From assembly GCA_016713365.1 (NCBI GenBank), contig JADJPG010000010.1, forward strand, positions 1 through 64,000: a DNA stretch of 64,000 nucleotides. The letters are read 5' to 3'. Shown in pieces: positions 9,207-19,100 of the stretch. Each line of letters begins with the position of its first letter. Position 1 is the first letter of the stretch. Below the pieces are notes generated by a model, which did no database searches, was not told where the DNA came from, and was given only the letters and a program-made list of their open reading frames with translations. The stretch comes from Verrucomicrobiota bacterium (GTDB lineage: Bacteria; Verrucomicrobiota; Verrucomicrobiia; Limisphaerales; JADJPG01). The position numbers and the translations under genes were made by a program.

Positions 9207-9839
9207 ATGAAAATGAAAACCTTGTTTGCAACAACGCTTTCAGTCATCACCATCTCCATATCCAACATGTCAACCAACGCCGCTGATTCCAAACTCGCTG
9301 ACGGACTTTACGCCGAGTTCGACACCTCGAAGGGCAAGATCGTCTGCCAGCTCGAATTCGAAAAGACGCCGCTTACCGTCGCCAACTTCGTCGGTCTCGC
9401 CGAAGGCACGAAGAATTACTCCAAAGACGGCAGCGCGCCGAAGAAGCAGGACAAGCCCTACTACGACGGGCTGACCTTCCACCGCGTGATCCCGAATTTC
9501 ATGATTCAGGGCGGTTGCCCGCTCGGTCGTGGCAATGGCGGCCCGGGCTACAAGTTCAAGGACGAATGCCTCCCTGAGCTCAAGCACTCCGGCCCCGGCA
9601 TCCTCTCGATGGCGAACGCCGGTCCCGTCAGCAACGGCAGCCAGTTCTTCATCACCCACGTCGCCACGCCGTGGCTCGACGGCAAACACACCGTCTTCGG
9701 CCACGTCGTCGAAGGGCAGGATGTCGTGAACAAGATCGCCGGAGGCGACAAGATCAATACGCTGAAGATCGTTCGCGTCGGCGAGAAGGCCAAAGCCTTC
9801 AAGGGCGACCAGGCCGATTTCGAGAAGTTCTCGAAGTAA
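9207..9839 (+). CDS. Peptidyl-prolyl cis-trans isomerase, cyclophilin type, exported
   Basis: The start was placed at MKMKTLFATTLSVITISIS because a signal peptide begins there; an upstream GTG start would add a basic extension. The mature protein is a single cyclophilin domain: ADGLYAEFDTSKGKIVCQLE, then the catalytic strand FHRVIPNFMIQGG, then GPGILSMANAGP, NGSQFFITHVATPWLDGKHTVFG and a C-terminal VVNKIAGGDKI. The catalytic Arg (FHR), Phe/Met and Gln (SQFFI) positions are retained. The role is proline isomerisation during folding in the periplasm. The gene is bounded by terminators on both sides and so appears to be its own transcription unit. Confidence 0.93.
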   Translation: MKMKTLFATTLSVITISISNMSTNAADSKLADGLYAEFDTSKGKIVCQLEFEKTPLTVANFVGLAEGTKNYSKDGSAPKKQDKPYYDGLTFHRVIPNFMIQGGCPLGRGNGGPGYKFKDECLPELKHSGPGILSMANAGPVSNGSQFFITHVATPWLDGKHTVFGHVVEGQDVVNKIAGGDKINTLKIVRVGEKAKAFKGDQADFEKFSK

Positions 9840-9862
9840 ACTTCCGCTACAAGATTTCAAGC

Positions 9863-9888
9863 AAGGGACGCCGCGAGGCGTCCCTTTT
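9863..9888 (+). terminator. Rho-independent terminator
   Basis: A perfect 10-bp stem (AAGGGACGCC with GGCGTCCCTT, GCGA tetraloop) ends in a short T-run, 23 bp after the cyclophilin stop. Confidence 0.85.
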
Positions 9889-9941
9889 GCATTTTCAGTG
9901 TGCCCCGACACAGGCTTTGCGCTAAGCATTCCTCCGCATCG

Positions 9942-11153
9942 ATGAATCCGTTCGACGAACAACTGTCCGCTGAACTCGACCAGCTCCGCGCCGCCGGGCT
10001 GCGCCGGGAGTTGCGCGAAGTCAGCTCGCCGCAAGGCGCGCGCATCACGATTGGAGGACAGTCGTTGCTGAACTTTTCGTCGAACGACTACCTCGGACTC
10101 GCGAACGAGCCGGCGTTGATCGAAGCCAGCGCGAAAGCCGCGCGTGATTTCGGTGCAGGCTCCGGTGCGTCGCGGCTCATCTGCGGTTCCCTGCGCGTGC
10201 ATCATGAGCTCGAGGAAACGCTTGCTGCCTCCAAAGGCACGGACGCCGCGCTGAGCTTCTCGACGGGTTACGCGACGGCGGTCGGAACGATCGCCGCGCT
10301 GATGGGCAAGGACGACATTCTCATCGTCGACAAGCTCGTCCACGCCTGCGTCATCGACGCCGCGCGCCTGTGCGGTGCCAAACTCCGCGTCTTCGCCCAC
10401 AACAACGCGAACGATCTGGAGAGAAAGCTCAAGTGGGCGGCTGAACAAACGCGGAACGCGGAACACGGAACGCGAAACAAGCGAACGATCGTCGTCACCG
10501 AAAGCGTCTTCAGCATGGACGGCGATCTCGCTCCGCTCCGCGACATCGTGGAGCTAAAGGATCGTTACGGCGCGTGGCTCATGCTCGACGAAGCGCACGC
10601 CACCGGACTCTTCGGTGAGCATCGACGTGGTCTCGCTGAAGCCTGCGAGCTTGCCGGCCGCGTCGAAATTCAGATGGGCACGTTGGGCAAGGCTCTCGGC
10701 GCTGCGGGCGGTTACATCTGCGGCTCGCGTCCGCTCATCGACCTGCTCATCAATCGCGCCCGAAGCTTCATTTTCTCCACCGCGCCCGTCCCCGCCGCTG
10801 CGGCTGCGGCGACTGCTGCGATTCGCTTCGTGCAATCGGCTGAAGGCGAAGCTCGCCGCGCCCTTCTGTGGCAACAGGTGGATGCCGTGAAGAATGCCGT
10901 GATCAATTCCGGTCATTCTATCGGCCCCGTGCAAAGCCCGATTCTCCCGCTGATGATCGGCGACGAAGCCGAAGCTGTGGAGAGGGCCACAGCGCTCCGC
11001 GAACGCGGCGTGTTCATTCCGGCGATTCGTTATCCGACGGTCGCCAAGAGCGAATCCCGCTTGCGCCTCACTGTCACCGCGGCGCACACGCGGGAGGATA
11101 TTGCGGAGCTCCATCGTGCGCTGGGAGGCGTGAAGAGTGATCGTAATGCGTGA
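9942..11153 (+). CDS. bioF: 8-amino-7-oxononanoate synthase
   Basis: BioF condenses pimeloyl-ACP (or -CoA) with alanine in biotin synthesis. The start at MNPFDEQLSAELDQLRAAG was chosen over the upstream reading because it matches family N-termini. The alpha-oxoamine synthase features are LNFSSNDYLGLA, GAGSGASRLICGS, FSTGYATAVGTI, DEAHATGLFG and the PLP-lysine region GTLGKALGAAGGY. Two oddities are visible. An extra stretch AEQTRNAEHGTRNKRT, coded by a heptamer-repeat tract, precedes the conserved VFSMDGDLAPL. The last codons, SDRNA plus stop, lie inside an inverted-repeat arm shared with the intergenic element before bioA. Confidence 0.95.
   Translation: MNPFDEQLSAELDQLRAAGLRRELREVSSPQGARITIGGQSLLNFSSNDYLGLANEPALIEASAKAARDFGAGSGASRLICGSLRVHHELEETLAASKGTDAALSFSTGYATAVGTIAALMGKDDILIVDKLVHACVIDAARLCGAKLRVFAHNNANDLERKLKWAAEQTRNAEHGTRNKRTIVVTESVFSMDGDLAPLRDIVELKDRYGAWLMLDEAHATGLFGEHRRGLAEACELAGRVEIQMGTLGKALGAAGGYICGSRPLIDLLINRARSFIFSTAPVPAAAAAATAAIRFVQSAEGEARRALLWQQVDAVKNAVINSGHSIGPVQSPILPLMIGDEAEAVERATALRERGVFIPAIRYPTVAKSESRLRLTVTAAHTREDIAELHRALGGVKSDRNA
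10451..10478. repeat. Tandem heptamer tract inside bioF
   Basis: Four consecutive 7-nt units read GCGGAAC, GCGGAAC, ACGGAAC and GCGAAAC. They encode part of an insertion of about eight residues in a surface loop of BioF and do not disturb the frame. Confidence 0.7.
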
Positions 11154-11222
11154 AGTAGAAAGAACTGCGACCAACTGATTATCACACCCATCTAAATCAC
11201 GCATCACTCGTCACGAATCACT
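11136..11222. repeat. Intergenic inverted-repeat element between bioF and bioA
   Basis: The left arm (11136-11153) and right arm (11197-11222) are imperfect inverted copies; the right arm is built from 7-nt units (TCACGCA, TCACTCG, TCACGAA). The left arm supplies the bioF stop codon and the right arm ends six bases before the bioA ATG. The right arm closely matches the sequence just upstream of hprK, where the same kind of arms bracket a four-helix-bundle gene. This copy has only a 43-nt core and no gene. Confidence 0.7.
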
Positions 11223-11228
11223 TCCCCC

Positions 11229-12764
11229 ATGCACCCGCTCGCCAAACTCGACCACGCGCACGTCTGGCATCCGTTCACGCAGATGCGCGACTGGCTGGAG
11301 CGCGAACCGATCCTCATCACGTCGGGCAAAGGCGCGGTGCTGCACGATGTTCAAGGGCGCGAGTATCTCGATGGCAACTCCAGCATCTGGACCAATCTCC
11401 ACGGCCATCAGCATCCGAAGATCAACGCCGCCATTAACGGCCAGTTGAAGAAGATCGCGCACAGCTCGGCGCTTGGACTGGCGAATGAACCGGCGAGCGT
11501 GCTGGCGGAGCGCTTGGTTCAAGCTGCAGCAATTACGAATTACGATTTACGATTTACGAAGCCACAACCTTCGTCGCCGGCTGATCGTAGATCTGAATTC
11601 GTAAATCGTAATTTGGACAAAGTCTTCTTCAGCGACGACGGTTCCACCGCGCTCGAGGTCGCGCTGAAGCTCGCCTACGAATTCACCCGCCGCACGCGCG
11701 GACCGAAATCCAAGCCTCGCTTCCTTTCCCTCGCGGGTGCGTATCACGGTGACACCATCGGCGCGGTCAGCCTCGGCCAGATAGACCTCTTTCACGGCGC
11801 CTATTCGAGGTTGCTCTTCAAGACCGACCGCGTCATGGCGCCGTATTGCTACCGATGTCCGTTCAATCGTGCGAAGCCCGAGCGCGAGGACGCGAGGAAG
11901 TATCGGAAGTGCAATTGGGAATGCGTGACCAAGGTCGATCAGGCGCTGACGAAGCAGAAGAAGCGTGGCGAACCTTACGCCGCATTCGTCTTCGAGCCCT
12001 TGATGCAAGGCGCGGCGGGAATGATTCCGCAACCTTCCGGCTGGCTACGACAGACCACCGATCTCGCCCGCGCGCACGGCGCGTTGCTCATCGCGGATGA
12101 AGTGATGACCGGCTTCGGTCGCACCGGCGTGACCTGTCATGTCGACGACACCGCGCTGGCCCGCGTTCGTCAACATCCTGAAGCCGCGCGTGCCTTTGCG
12201 ACGACACGTGTCGGTGTTCCAGTGGATTTTCTCTGCCTCGCGAAAGGACTGACCGGCGGCTACCTCCCGATGGCCGCAACGTTGACCTCGCAGCGCGTGT
12301 TCGATGCGTTCCTCGGCGACTACGAGGAATTCAAAACCTTCTTCCACGGCCACAGCTACACCGGCAATCAGCTCGGCTCTGCTGCTGCGCTGGCCAGCCT
12401 GGATATCCTGCAAAGCCGCGCATCCGTTGTCGCTCGCGCGAAACTTCAGCGGGCGTTGCACGACGAACTAAAGTCGCTTTGGGCGCTGCCCAACGTCGGC
12501 GATATTCGGCAGGTCGGGCTCATCGCGGGCATCGAGCTGGTTCGCGATTGGCGCACGCGCGAACCGTTCGAACTGCGCGAGCGCGCGGGCATTCGTGTGT
12601 GCGAGGCGATGGCGAAGCGCGGCGTGCTGACACGACCGATTGGCAGCGTCGTCGCTCTCATGCCGCCCTACTGCACGACGCCGGCGCAGGTGCGGAAGAT
12701 GGTGCAGGCACTCGCGGAATCCGTGGAGGAATGCCTCGGGCGTAAGCCAAGGCCGCAGAAATGA
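11229..12764 (+). CDS. bioA: Adenosylmethionine-8-amino-7-oxononanoate aminotransferase
   Basis: BioA transfers the amino group from SAM to KAPA to give DAPA in biotin synthesis. The 511 residues include HVWHPFTQMRDW, GREYLDGNSSIWTNLHGHQHP, KVFFSDDGSTALEVALKLA, the PLP-contact GAYHGDTIGAVSLG, FIFEP-like VFEPLMQGAAGM, ADEVMTGFGRTG and the PLP-lysine segment CLAKGLTGGYLPM. The protein is longer than most BioA enzymes (about 430-470). Part of the excess is a roughly 27-residue low-complexity insertion just before KVFFSDDGST, coded by an in-frame palindromic repeat. It pairs with bioF; no bioB or bioD is visible in the window. Confidence 0.95.
   Translation: MHPLAKLDHAHVWHPFTQMRDWLEREPILITSGKGAVLHDVQGREYLDGNSSIWTNLHGHQHPKINAAINGQLKKIAHSSALGLANEPASVLAERLVQAAAITNYDLRFTKPQPSSPADRRSEFVNRNLDKVFFSDDGSTALEVALKLAYEFTRRTRGPKSKPRFLSLAGAYHGDTIGAVSLGQIDLFHGAYSRLLFKTDRVMAPYCYRCPFNRAKPEREDARKYRKCNWECVTKVDQALTKQKKRGEPYAAFVFEPLMQGAAGMIPQPSGWLRQTTDLARAHGALLIADEVMTGFGRTGVTCHVDDTALARVRQHPEAARAFATTRVGVPVDFLCLAKGLTGGYLPMAATLTSQRVFDAFLGDYEEFKTFFHGHSYTGNQLGSAAALASLDILQSRASVVARAKLQRALHDELKSLWALPNVGDIRQVGLIAGIELVRDWRTREPFELRERAGIRVCEAMAKRGVLTRPIGSVVALMPPYCTTPAQVRKMVQALAESVEECLGRKPRPQK
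11531..11613. repeat. In-frame palindromic repeat inside bioA
   Basis: The left arm (11531-11560) is a tandem of 7-nt units (ATTACGA twice, then TTTACGA twice). The right arm (11598-11613) matches the inner half of it as an inverted copy at 15 of 16 positions. The element encodes roughly AAITNYDLRFTKP through EFVNRNL and preserves the reading frame. It sits in a variable loop just before a conserved strand. Confidence 0.8.
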
Positions 12765-12789
12765 CCGCCGCGACGCTGCGAAGGACCGT

Positions 12790-13710
12790 TCAATTCCGAT
12801 ACGGCTTGTGGCAGGCAGCGCAAGTCTGGCCGAGGGATTTGAATGCAGTGTCGCGCGCTGCAGTGTCCGCATTGGCATCGCGCAAGAGAGATCGGAGCTG
12901 GCCCGCGGCTTTCTCGGAAGCAGTGAGCTTCGTGCGATAATCTTCGGGACGCTTCGCGGTATCGTCGATGCGCGCCAGTTCGCGAAGGTGTTCCCAGAGA
13001 ATCGTCGCCGTGTGCGCGGGCACCACATCAGGTTGATTCGGAATCCCCTTCCAGCCATTTCTCTGCGCGGACTTCAATCGCTCCATCTCTTCATCGATGG
13101 CCACCATTGCGTCCACGAGCGACGACGTCTTCGCCGCTTCAGGCAACTCGACAATCTTCCCCAGCGCCGCCGCTTCGGGCAGGCGAAAGTCCATCGCGCT
13201 TTTGTAGAGACCGGAGTAATCCGTTGCCGTGCCGGCTTCCGTGAGCCACGCGACGGCTTGATTGGTCGTCCAGCCCGCCGTGGCCTCGCAAATCACCGCC
13301 ACGGCCGCCGGGCCGCGATGTTTGCCGTGGTGACAATGAACGTAGATCGGGCCGGTCACCGTCTGCGCGGCTTTCACCAATTCAACGACGCGGTTCGACG
13401 GTACGCCGTCGTAACCAATCGGGAGATGGATATAACGCATGCCGTATTTGCGCGCGGCCTCGGCATCAGGACGGGCGCCATCGACGCTGATGATGGTCTT
13501 CACGCCCAGTGTCGCGATCTCGGCAAACGCCGCAGCGCTGTCCGGCGAGTTGCCGGAGAACACGTTGGTCGTCGCGCGGAAAAGATTGTGGACGTGCGTC
13601 GACGGAAGCGGCTGTGCGAGGGTGTTGGAGGAAGCAGTGCGCGTTTCCGCGGCAGGCGAGCCGATTGCGGCTGCGCAAACCATCCACGCAATGAGCAGCA
13701 GCTTGTTCAC
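12790..13710 (-). CDS. Exported dual-specificity-type phosphatase with C-terminal c-type heme motif
   Basis: A GTG start at 13710 gives the signal peptide NKLLLIAWMVCAAAIGSPAA; the frame is open further upstream to 13827, but that part does not look like a leader. Residues about 35-170 are a cysteine-dependent phosphatase, with VKTIISVDGARPD, YIHLPIGYDGVPS and the P-loop VHCHHGKHRGPAA (HCX5R). The C-terminal part is helical and ends with CAACHKPYRN, a CXXCH heme attachment motif at the extreme C-terminus as in cytochrome c' proteins. The combination implies a periplasmic phosphatase with a heme domain. The substrate is unknown. It converges on bioA, with 25 bp between the stops. Confidence 0.8.
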   Translation of the reverse strand: MNKLLLIAWMVCAAAIGSPAAETRTASSNTLAQPLPSTHVHNLFRATTNVFSGNSPDSAAAFAEIATLGVKTIISVDGARPDAEAARKYGMRYIHLPIGYDGVPSNRVVELVKAAQTVTGPIYVHCHHGKHRGPAAVAVICEATAGWTTNQAVAWLTEAGTATDYSGLYKSAMDFRLPEAAALGKIVELPEAAKTSSLVDAMVAIDEEMERLKSAQRNGWKGIPNQPDVVPAHTATILWEHLRELARIDDTAKRPEDYRTKLTASEKAAGQLRSLLRDANADTAARDTAFKSLGQTCAACHKPYRN

Positions 13711-13857
13711 GGCAATTCGACCAATGGCCCGTACTTTCCTCACGACGGGACGAGCATCCGAAAAGGTCCCTCCGCAGCACAAGCCTTTTGACGGCGGCGA
13801 TTCGCCCGGCGCGATGAAGCTTGTCACTCGTTCGCGCGAACTCCTACGCTTCCCGCG

Positions 13858-16062
13858 ATGATTTTTCGCCGGTTTCAGTCGCCAGTTTGTTTCGCGTGGT
13901 TCGTGCTGCCGCTCGCACTCCTCTTTACCGGATGCCGGCCGGAGACGAATTCCACGGACTCCGGGTCGTCGACCACCGCCCTTTACGGCGCGCCGACCGG
14001 AACGGCGTCCACCCAGATCGCGCGCTCGGCCAGGTTCGCCACCAATGCGGAAGGCTGGGACACGAACGCCTTCTTTGTGCTTTCAACGGAGCTGAGTCCG
14101 GCGACGCTCGTGCATTCGGCATCGCCGCACCTGACCGTGTTCGGCGGGATGACGAATGCGGGTCTCGGTGCGCCGCGTTATGTGGCGTGGCCCACCCGCG
14201 AGGGACCAAGGACATTCAATCGCGGCGACAAGCTCGATGTGTCCGTGATGGCCGAAGGCTGGGTGCTGGTCTGGTGGGCTGGCGCGGCAGGTTGGACGAA
14301 CTGGGACTGTCCGTGGGCACTGTTCCTCCAGCACAAGCCCGACAGGATGTCGCTCGACGAGGACGGCCTCCACCTGGATTTCCCGAAGCAAGCGGGCGAC
14401 GTGGTGATGATGCCGCTCTACGGCTACGAAAAGCTGCCGCTGGAGAATTTTAACTTTCGCGCCACGAACCAGCTGGCCGAGCCCAAGGTGAAAGTGAAGA
14501 CGTGGGAATGGCCCACGGTGATCACGCGCGATCCCCTCACACGCATCCGTTACTGGATCGCGGCAACGCGCGATTTCCCGATCCACTGCGAGGAAAGCTT
14601 CAGGGTCGATCGCGAGAAAGGAACGGTCGTCGTGCGCTCGAAGATTCATCGGCGGGCGATCATCGACGACTGGAAGTCGCGCCGCGTGAAGCTGTCGCCG
14701 ATCAGCCCGGCCCTCGCCCTCGCCGCGAAGGACGGCGCATTCCCGAGCCGCTTTTCCGAGCGCTGGTTCGACCTCGAACTGCCGACGCCTTTCGGCCCTC
14801 TCCTCGGCATCGAAGGCGTCGACGAATATGATACGACCTTCGCGACGTTGCGTTACGTGAACGAGATGGAGACGATTTCAGAAACGGATCCGGGCACCAA
14901 CGCCGTCGCGACCTCGACGCGGGCAGCGCTCCGCCAGATCGCCGCCATGCCGGACCCCAGCCTGCGAACCGCGCGCGGTGCCTTTTGGTACGCCCGAGCG
15001 CTGCCGCATCTCGATGGAACGACGCGCTCGAATATCATTCCCGCACTGCAAACTTTCCTCGGCGAACGCCTGGCCGCATCGGGCGAGATAATAGAGCCAA
15101 ACTTGATCCCGGCGGCGTGGGCCTACGCGCATAACAGTGGGGATTGGGAATTGATTCGCAGGCACTGGGCCAAGTTGAAGCAACTGTTCAAGAATCCGGA
15201 GACGATGACATGGGCCGGGATCGGCAGCGCCGGCGACGGCGCCGTTGGCGAAGCGGCGGCAGTGTGCCTGGCGTTCGCCCGGATGGCTTACAAGGTCGGC
15301 GACATGGACGGTTACCACTATGGCTGTCTCGCGTTCACGCGGGAACTGGCCGCTCTCGCCGCCCGTCAACGCAGCGGGGAATACGCCCGCAAGCATCAAC
15401 CGTGGCATTCGTTGGAAGTTCTCGCCGAGGACGTGACGGCCACCGGCTACCAACTCAACGCGCGGGGCTGGCAGTTCAGCGAGCCCAAGCCAGCGGGCGC
15501 AGGAACACCATCAGCCGTGCAACGATGGAGTGGATTCATCGATTTCGACGTGGCGCGCTTTTGTCGTGATTACTTGAAGGCGGACTTCCGCAAGGAATTC
15601 GCGGGCGACGCGAGCAAGCCGGGACCAGACGGCCAGTCGTCGATGGTTCAATTGCGCTCGCTGCTGTTCAACGAAGGGCCTTCTCGTGCGGATGCAGCGA
15701 CCAAACTGGCAGCGGCAGGCACCGGCGCCAGTCGGATTGCCGACTGTCTCGCCATCCTCCGCGCCACCCAGCCGACGGAATTGCGAACCCTCATTCCAGC
15801 CGGCAACGCGAGCGGCTTTGTGACTGGGCTGGAACGGGAGGATTCCGTCGGGAATTCCGCCCTTATCGTCGCCATTTCGCGTTCGCAGGCAGACCAATCG
15901 ATGTCTTCCTGGCCGGCATTGTCCTGGCCCAACTGGTCTACACCCGCCGGCGTCCCGTGGACGTTCGGCCAGATCCGCCCGGTCCGCGACGCCAAGGCGT
16001 CCCCACCCAAGCACCTGCCAATCAACTGGAACAGCGTCATCCACGGGAACGCTGTTCAATAG
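13858..16062 (+). CDS. Large lipoprotein of unknown function, 734 aa
   Basis: The N-terminus is a lipoprotein signal peptide ending LLFTGCRPET, so the protein is probably anchored on the periplasmic or outer-membrane face. The N-terminal half looks beta-rich (WTNWDCPWALFLQ, repeated Trp/Tyr strands). The region from about 380 to 560 looks helical (ALPHLDGTTRSNIIPALQ, WELIRRHWAKLKQLF, AAAVCLAFARMAYKVGD), reminiscent of the alpha/alpha-toroid proteins that bind or cleave polysaccharides. No catalytic motif could be assigned. Its closest neighbours are the divergent phosphatase and a downstream metalloprotease, both exported. Confidence 0.75.
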   Translation: MIFRRFQSPVCFAWFVLPLALLFTGCRPETNSTDSGSSTTALYGAPTGTASTQIARSARFATNAEGWDTNAFFVLSTELSPATLVHSASPHLTVFGGMTNAGLGAPRYVAWPTREGPRTFNRGDKLDVSVMAEGWVLVWWAGAAGWTNWDCPWALFLQHKPDRMSLDEDGLHLDFPKQAGDVVMMPLYGYEKLPLENFNFRATNQLAEPKVKVKTWEWPTVITRDPLTRIRYWIAATRDFPIHCEESFRVDREKGTVVVRSKIHRRAIIDDWKSRRVKLSPISPALALAAKDGAFPSRFSERWFDLELPTPFGPLLGIEGVDEYDTTFATLRYVNEMETISETDPGTNAVATSTRAALRQIAAMPDPSLRTARGAFWYARALPHLDGTTRSNIIPALQTFLGERLAASGEIIEPNLIPAAWAYAHNSGDWELIRRHWAKLKQLFKNPETMTWAGIGSAGDGAVGEAAAVCLAFARMAYKVGDMDGYHYGCLAFTRELAALAARQRSGEYARKHQPWHSLEVLAEDVTATGYQLNARGWQFSEPKPAGAGTPSAVQRWSGFIDFDVARFCRDYLKADFRKEFAGDASKPGPDGQSSMVQLRSLLFNEGPSRADAATKLAAAGTGASRIADCLAILRATQPTELRTLIPAGNASGFVTGLEREDSVGNSALIVAISRSQADQSMSSWPALSWPNWSTPAGVPWTFGQIRPVRDAKASPPKHLPINWNSVIHGNAVQ

Positions 16063-16171
16063 GCGATCCGGCTGCTGATCCGCCCGTTTATTTACCCGAA
16101 AGACACAATCTTCAGGTTGTGATTTGGTGCTCTTTGAGGTAAAACATCCACACTCCGAAACGCTTTAGCGC

Positions 16172-19100
16172 ATGAGATTCAAAGTCGTATTGTCCGTAGC
16201 CGCATTGTCGGCGCTCACCTACCTGACCTTCCACTCCTTCAAGACTCCGCCCACCACGGATCCTCAGAAGGCCCCTGAACCCACGAGCACCTCTCAATCG
16301 GTTTCTGCAACGTCGACCTCAGCGCCATCTGCGCCCAGCCAGACGGTTGCCGCGACAGCGACTCCCGGGGCGCCCATTGCTCAATCCCCAGAAGCCGTCT
16401 GGGCTCAACCGGCCAAGGAACCAGAGTTCGCCGCGTTCCAAAACTGGGTGACTCGCTTCCAAGCCGCCTCCGCAGCTGACAAGCTCGTGATGGAAGCGGA
16501 GGGCGTCGCCCTTGCCGGTGTGCGCATCCAAAAAATGGCGGAGCTGATTCAGAACGCGCCGGAGCAAGCCATCGCACTCGCCGTTCCAGAGTCGGTTCGC
16601 AGCCAGCTGCCGCCCGCCGTGACGGCCTTGACGGAGAATTGGGTTCGCCAGACGGGCAGTTACGAAGTGGTGTGCGTCACTCCGACACCAGCTCCCGGAA
16701 AATTCCCGCTCGCGCCGCTGGTGCGACACGCGACCCTGGATGGCGTCGTGCATCGTGTCTTCACGTTCGGCCGTGCACTGGATTATCTCACGCGTTCCGA
16801 GATGCCCATGAACGGCATCGCCGTTCCTATCACGGCTGCCGTGCGTCCGCCGACGGACGCGACTGGACGTGCCCCGACTTTCCTGATGGCGATGAGCGCG
16901 TCGACCGATGGCAGCGATGCGGGTTTCGACACGCCCGTGACGCCGGGCAATCTCCCGACAGCGGAGTCCACTTACACCGAAGGCCGCAAGCGCTACCTGC
17001 TCATGCGCGTCGATTTCCCGGATTACGCGGGCGATGTCTTCCCGACGAACAACGCGCTCTCCCACATGACGGAGATGAGCAACTTCCTGGCGGCGATCTC
17101 CTACAACAAACACATCATCGCGCCAGTCGGCAAAGGCTCCGACATCACGCCCGTAATGCGCATGTCGAATCCGGTCGCTTCCTACGACAACCAAGGTTTG
17201 TCCGTCCTCTACCCGGAAGCGCGGACCGCGGCCCAAAACGTCTTCGGTTACGACCTGAGCAAATACGATTTCTTCTTCGTCTGCACCGGTGGCCGTCCCT
17301 CCTACGACTACGCGGGGCTCGGTTACGTGGGCGGTGTGGGATATCACCTCGCGAACAGTTACTTCGACGTCCGGACCAGCGCGCATGAGCTCGGCCACAA
17401 CCTCGGTCTCGGTCACGCCAACTGGTGGGATTCCGGCGGCCGCAGCACGATCGGACCTGGCAACAACGAAGAATACGGTGATCCGTTCGACACCATGGGT
17501 GGCAGCGGCGGCGGCAGCCGGCACTTCAGCGCCAGCCAGAAGAACCGCCTGGACTGGATTCCCGCTGCCGACGCCCTCACGGTCAGCAGCAGTGGCATTT
17601 ATCGGTTGCACGCGCATGACATCACCGCGGCTCCATTTGGCGTGAGAGCGATCCGCCTGAATCGCCCGAGCGGGAATCCTTACTGGCTGGAGTTCCGCCA
17701 ACTCTGGACTTCGAACAAGGGATTGATGAACGGCGTGAACGTCCGCTGGGCCAGCGGCAGTTCGCAGCTGCTCGACATGACCCCGGGATCCAGTGCCGGA
17801 AAGGACGACCATTCGCTCACCATCGGCCGGACCTTCAGCGATCTCGCGAACAACATCCACGTGACGCCAACGCGCAAAGGCAACACCTATCCCGAATCAC
17901 TGGACCTCGCGATCAACTTCGGTCCCTTCCCCGCCAACCAGCCTCCCATTGCGGTCGCCAGCGCCAGCGCAGCCACCGCAGCGACGGCGCAGAGCATCAC
18001 CTTCACCGCCACGGCGTCCGACCCGAACGGCGATACGCTGGCTTACTTCTGGGATTTCGGGGATGGCGACTACAGCGTGGACAATTCCGCCACCACCACG
18101 CACAGCTTCGCTGCAGCGGGCGAATACTACGTGGAAGTCACCGTCAGCGACATGAAGGGCGGCGTCGCGCGCGATTCCGTGATTGTCAATGTCGCCAGCC
18201 CCACCACCTTCACCATCAGCGGTCGCGTGCTGAATCACGATGGCAAACCCATCACGGGCGTCCGCGTTTCCACCAGCGGAAGCCGCTACGCCTTCAGCGA
18301 AAGCGACGGCAGCTACACCATCAGCCGCCTGGCCGCCGGCAGTTATTCGGTCACGGCGCTGGATCCCGTCGCTGACGCGCTCACCTTCGCCACTCCATTC
18401 TTCAGCAACCCGATCACGGTCGGACCCGACGCGACGAACATCGACTTCATTCTCACGACCAACCCTCCGCCGAATCTGACTCCGCTCATCGCGGGCAATT
18501 CCTCGTGGCGGTATCTCGACGACGGGGGAACTCCCAAAACAAACATCTCACCTACTATTTCAGGAAGAGCTTCAACGTCGCGAATCCCGCAGCCTTCAGC
18601 AGCCTGCGGCTCAGCACCGTGTTCGATGACGGTATCGTTGTTTACCTCAACGGCAGTGAAATCTACCGCAACAACATGCCTGCCGGAGCGGTCACCTACC
18701 TCACGCAAGCCAGCAGCACGACGGACGCCGGCGATTATGTCGAACAGACCATTTCCCTCGCGAACCTCGTCGCCGGCGAAAACATCATCGCCGCGGAGAT
18801 TCATCAGGCGAACCGAACCAGTTCCGACATCGCCTTCGACCTCAAGCTCGACGGCGTGACTCAACCCGGCGGAATCAACTACAGCGTAGCCTACCTCACC
18901 GCGCCTTCGGCCAATCAGACCTTCGCCAACCCCGCCAGCGTCGCCATCTCCGCCGTCGCGCGGAGCACGGCTGGCTCCGTAACGCGTGCGGAGTTCCTCG
19001 TGAACGGCGCGAAGATCGGCGAGGACACCACGTCGCCATTCTCGTTCAGCTGGAACTCTCCCACCGTCGGCACGCACCAACTGACCGTCGTCGCGACGGT

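Noticed and set aside
10451..11613. CRISPR array
   Set aside because: The tandem units are 7 nt without spacers of constant length and lie in coding sequence; no cas gene is present.
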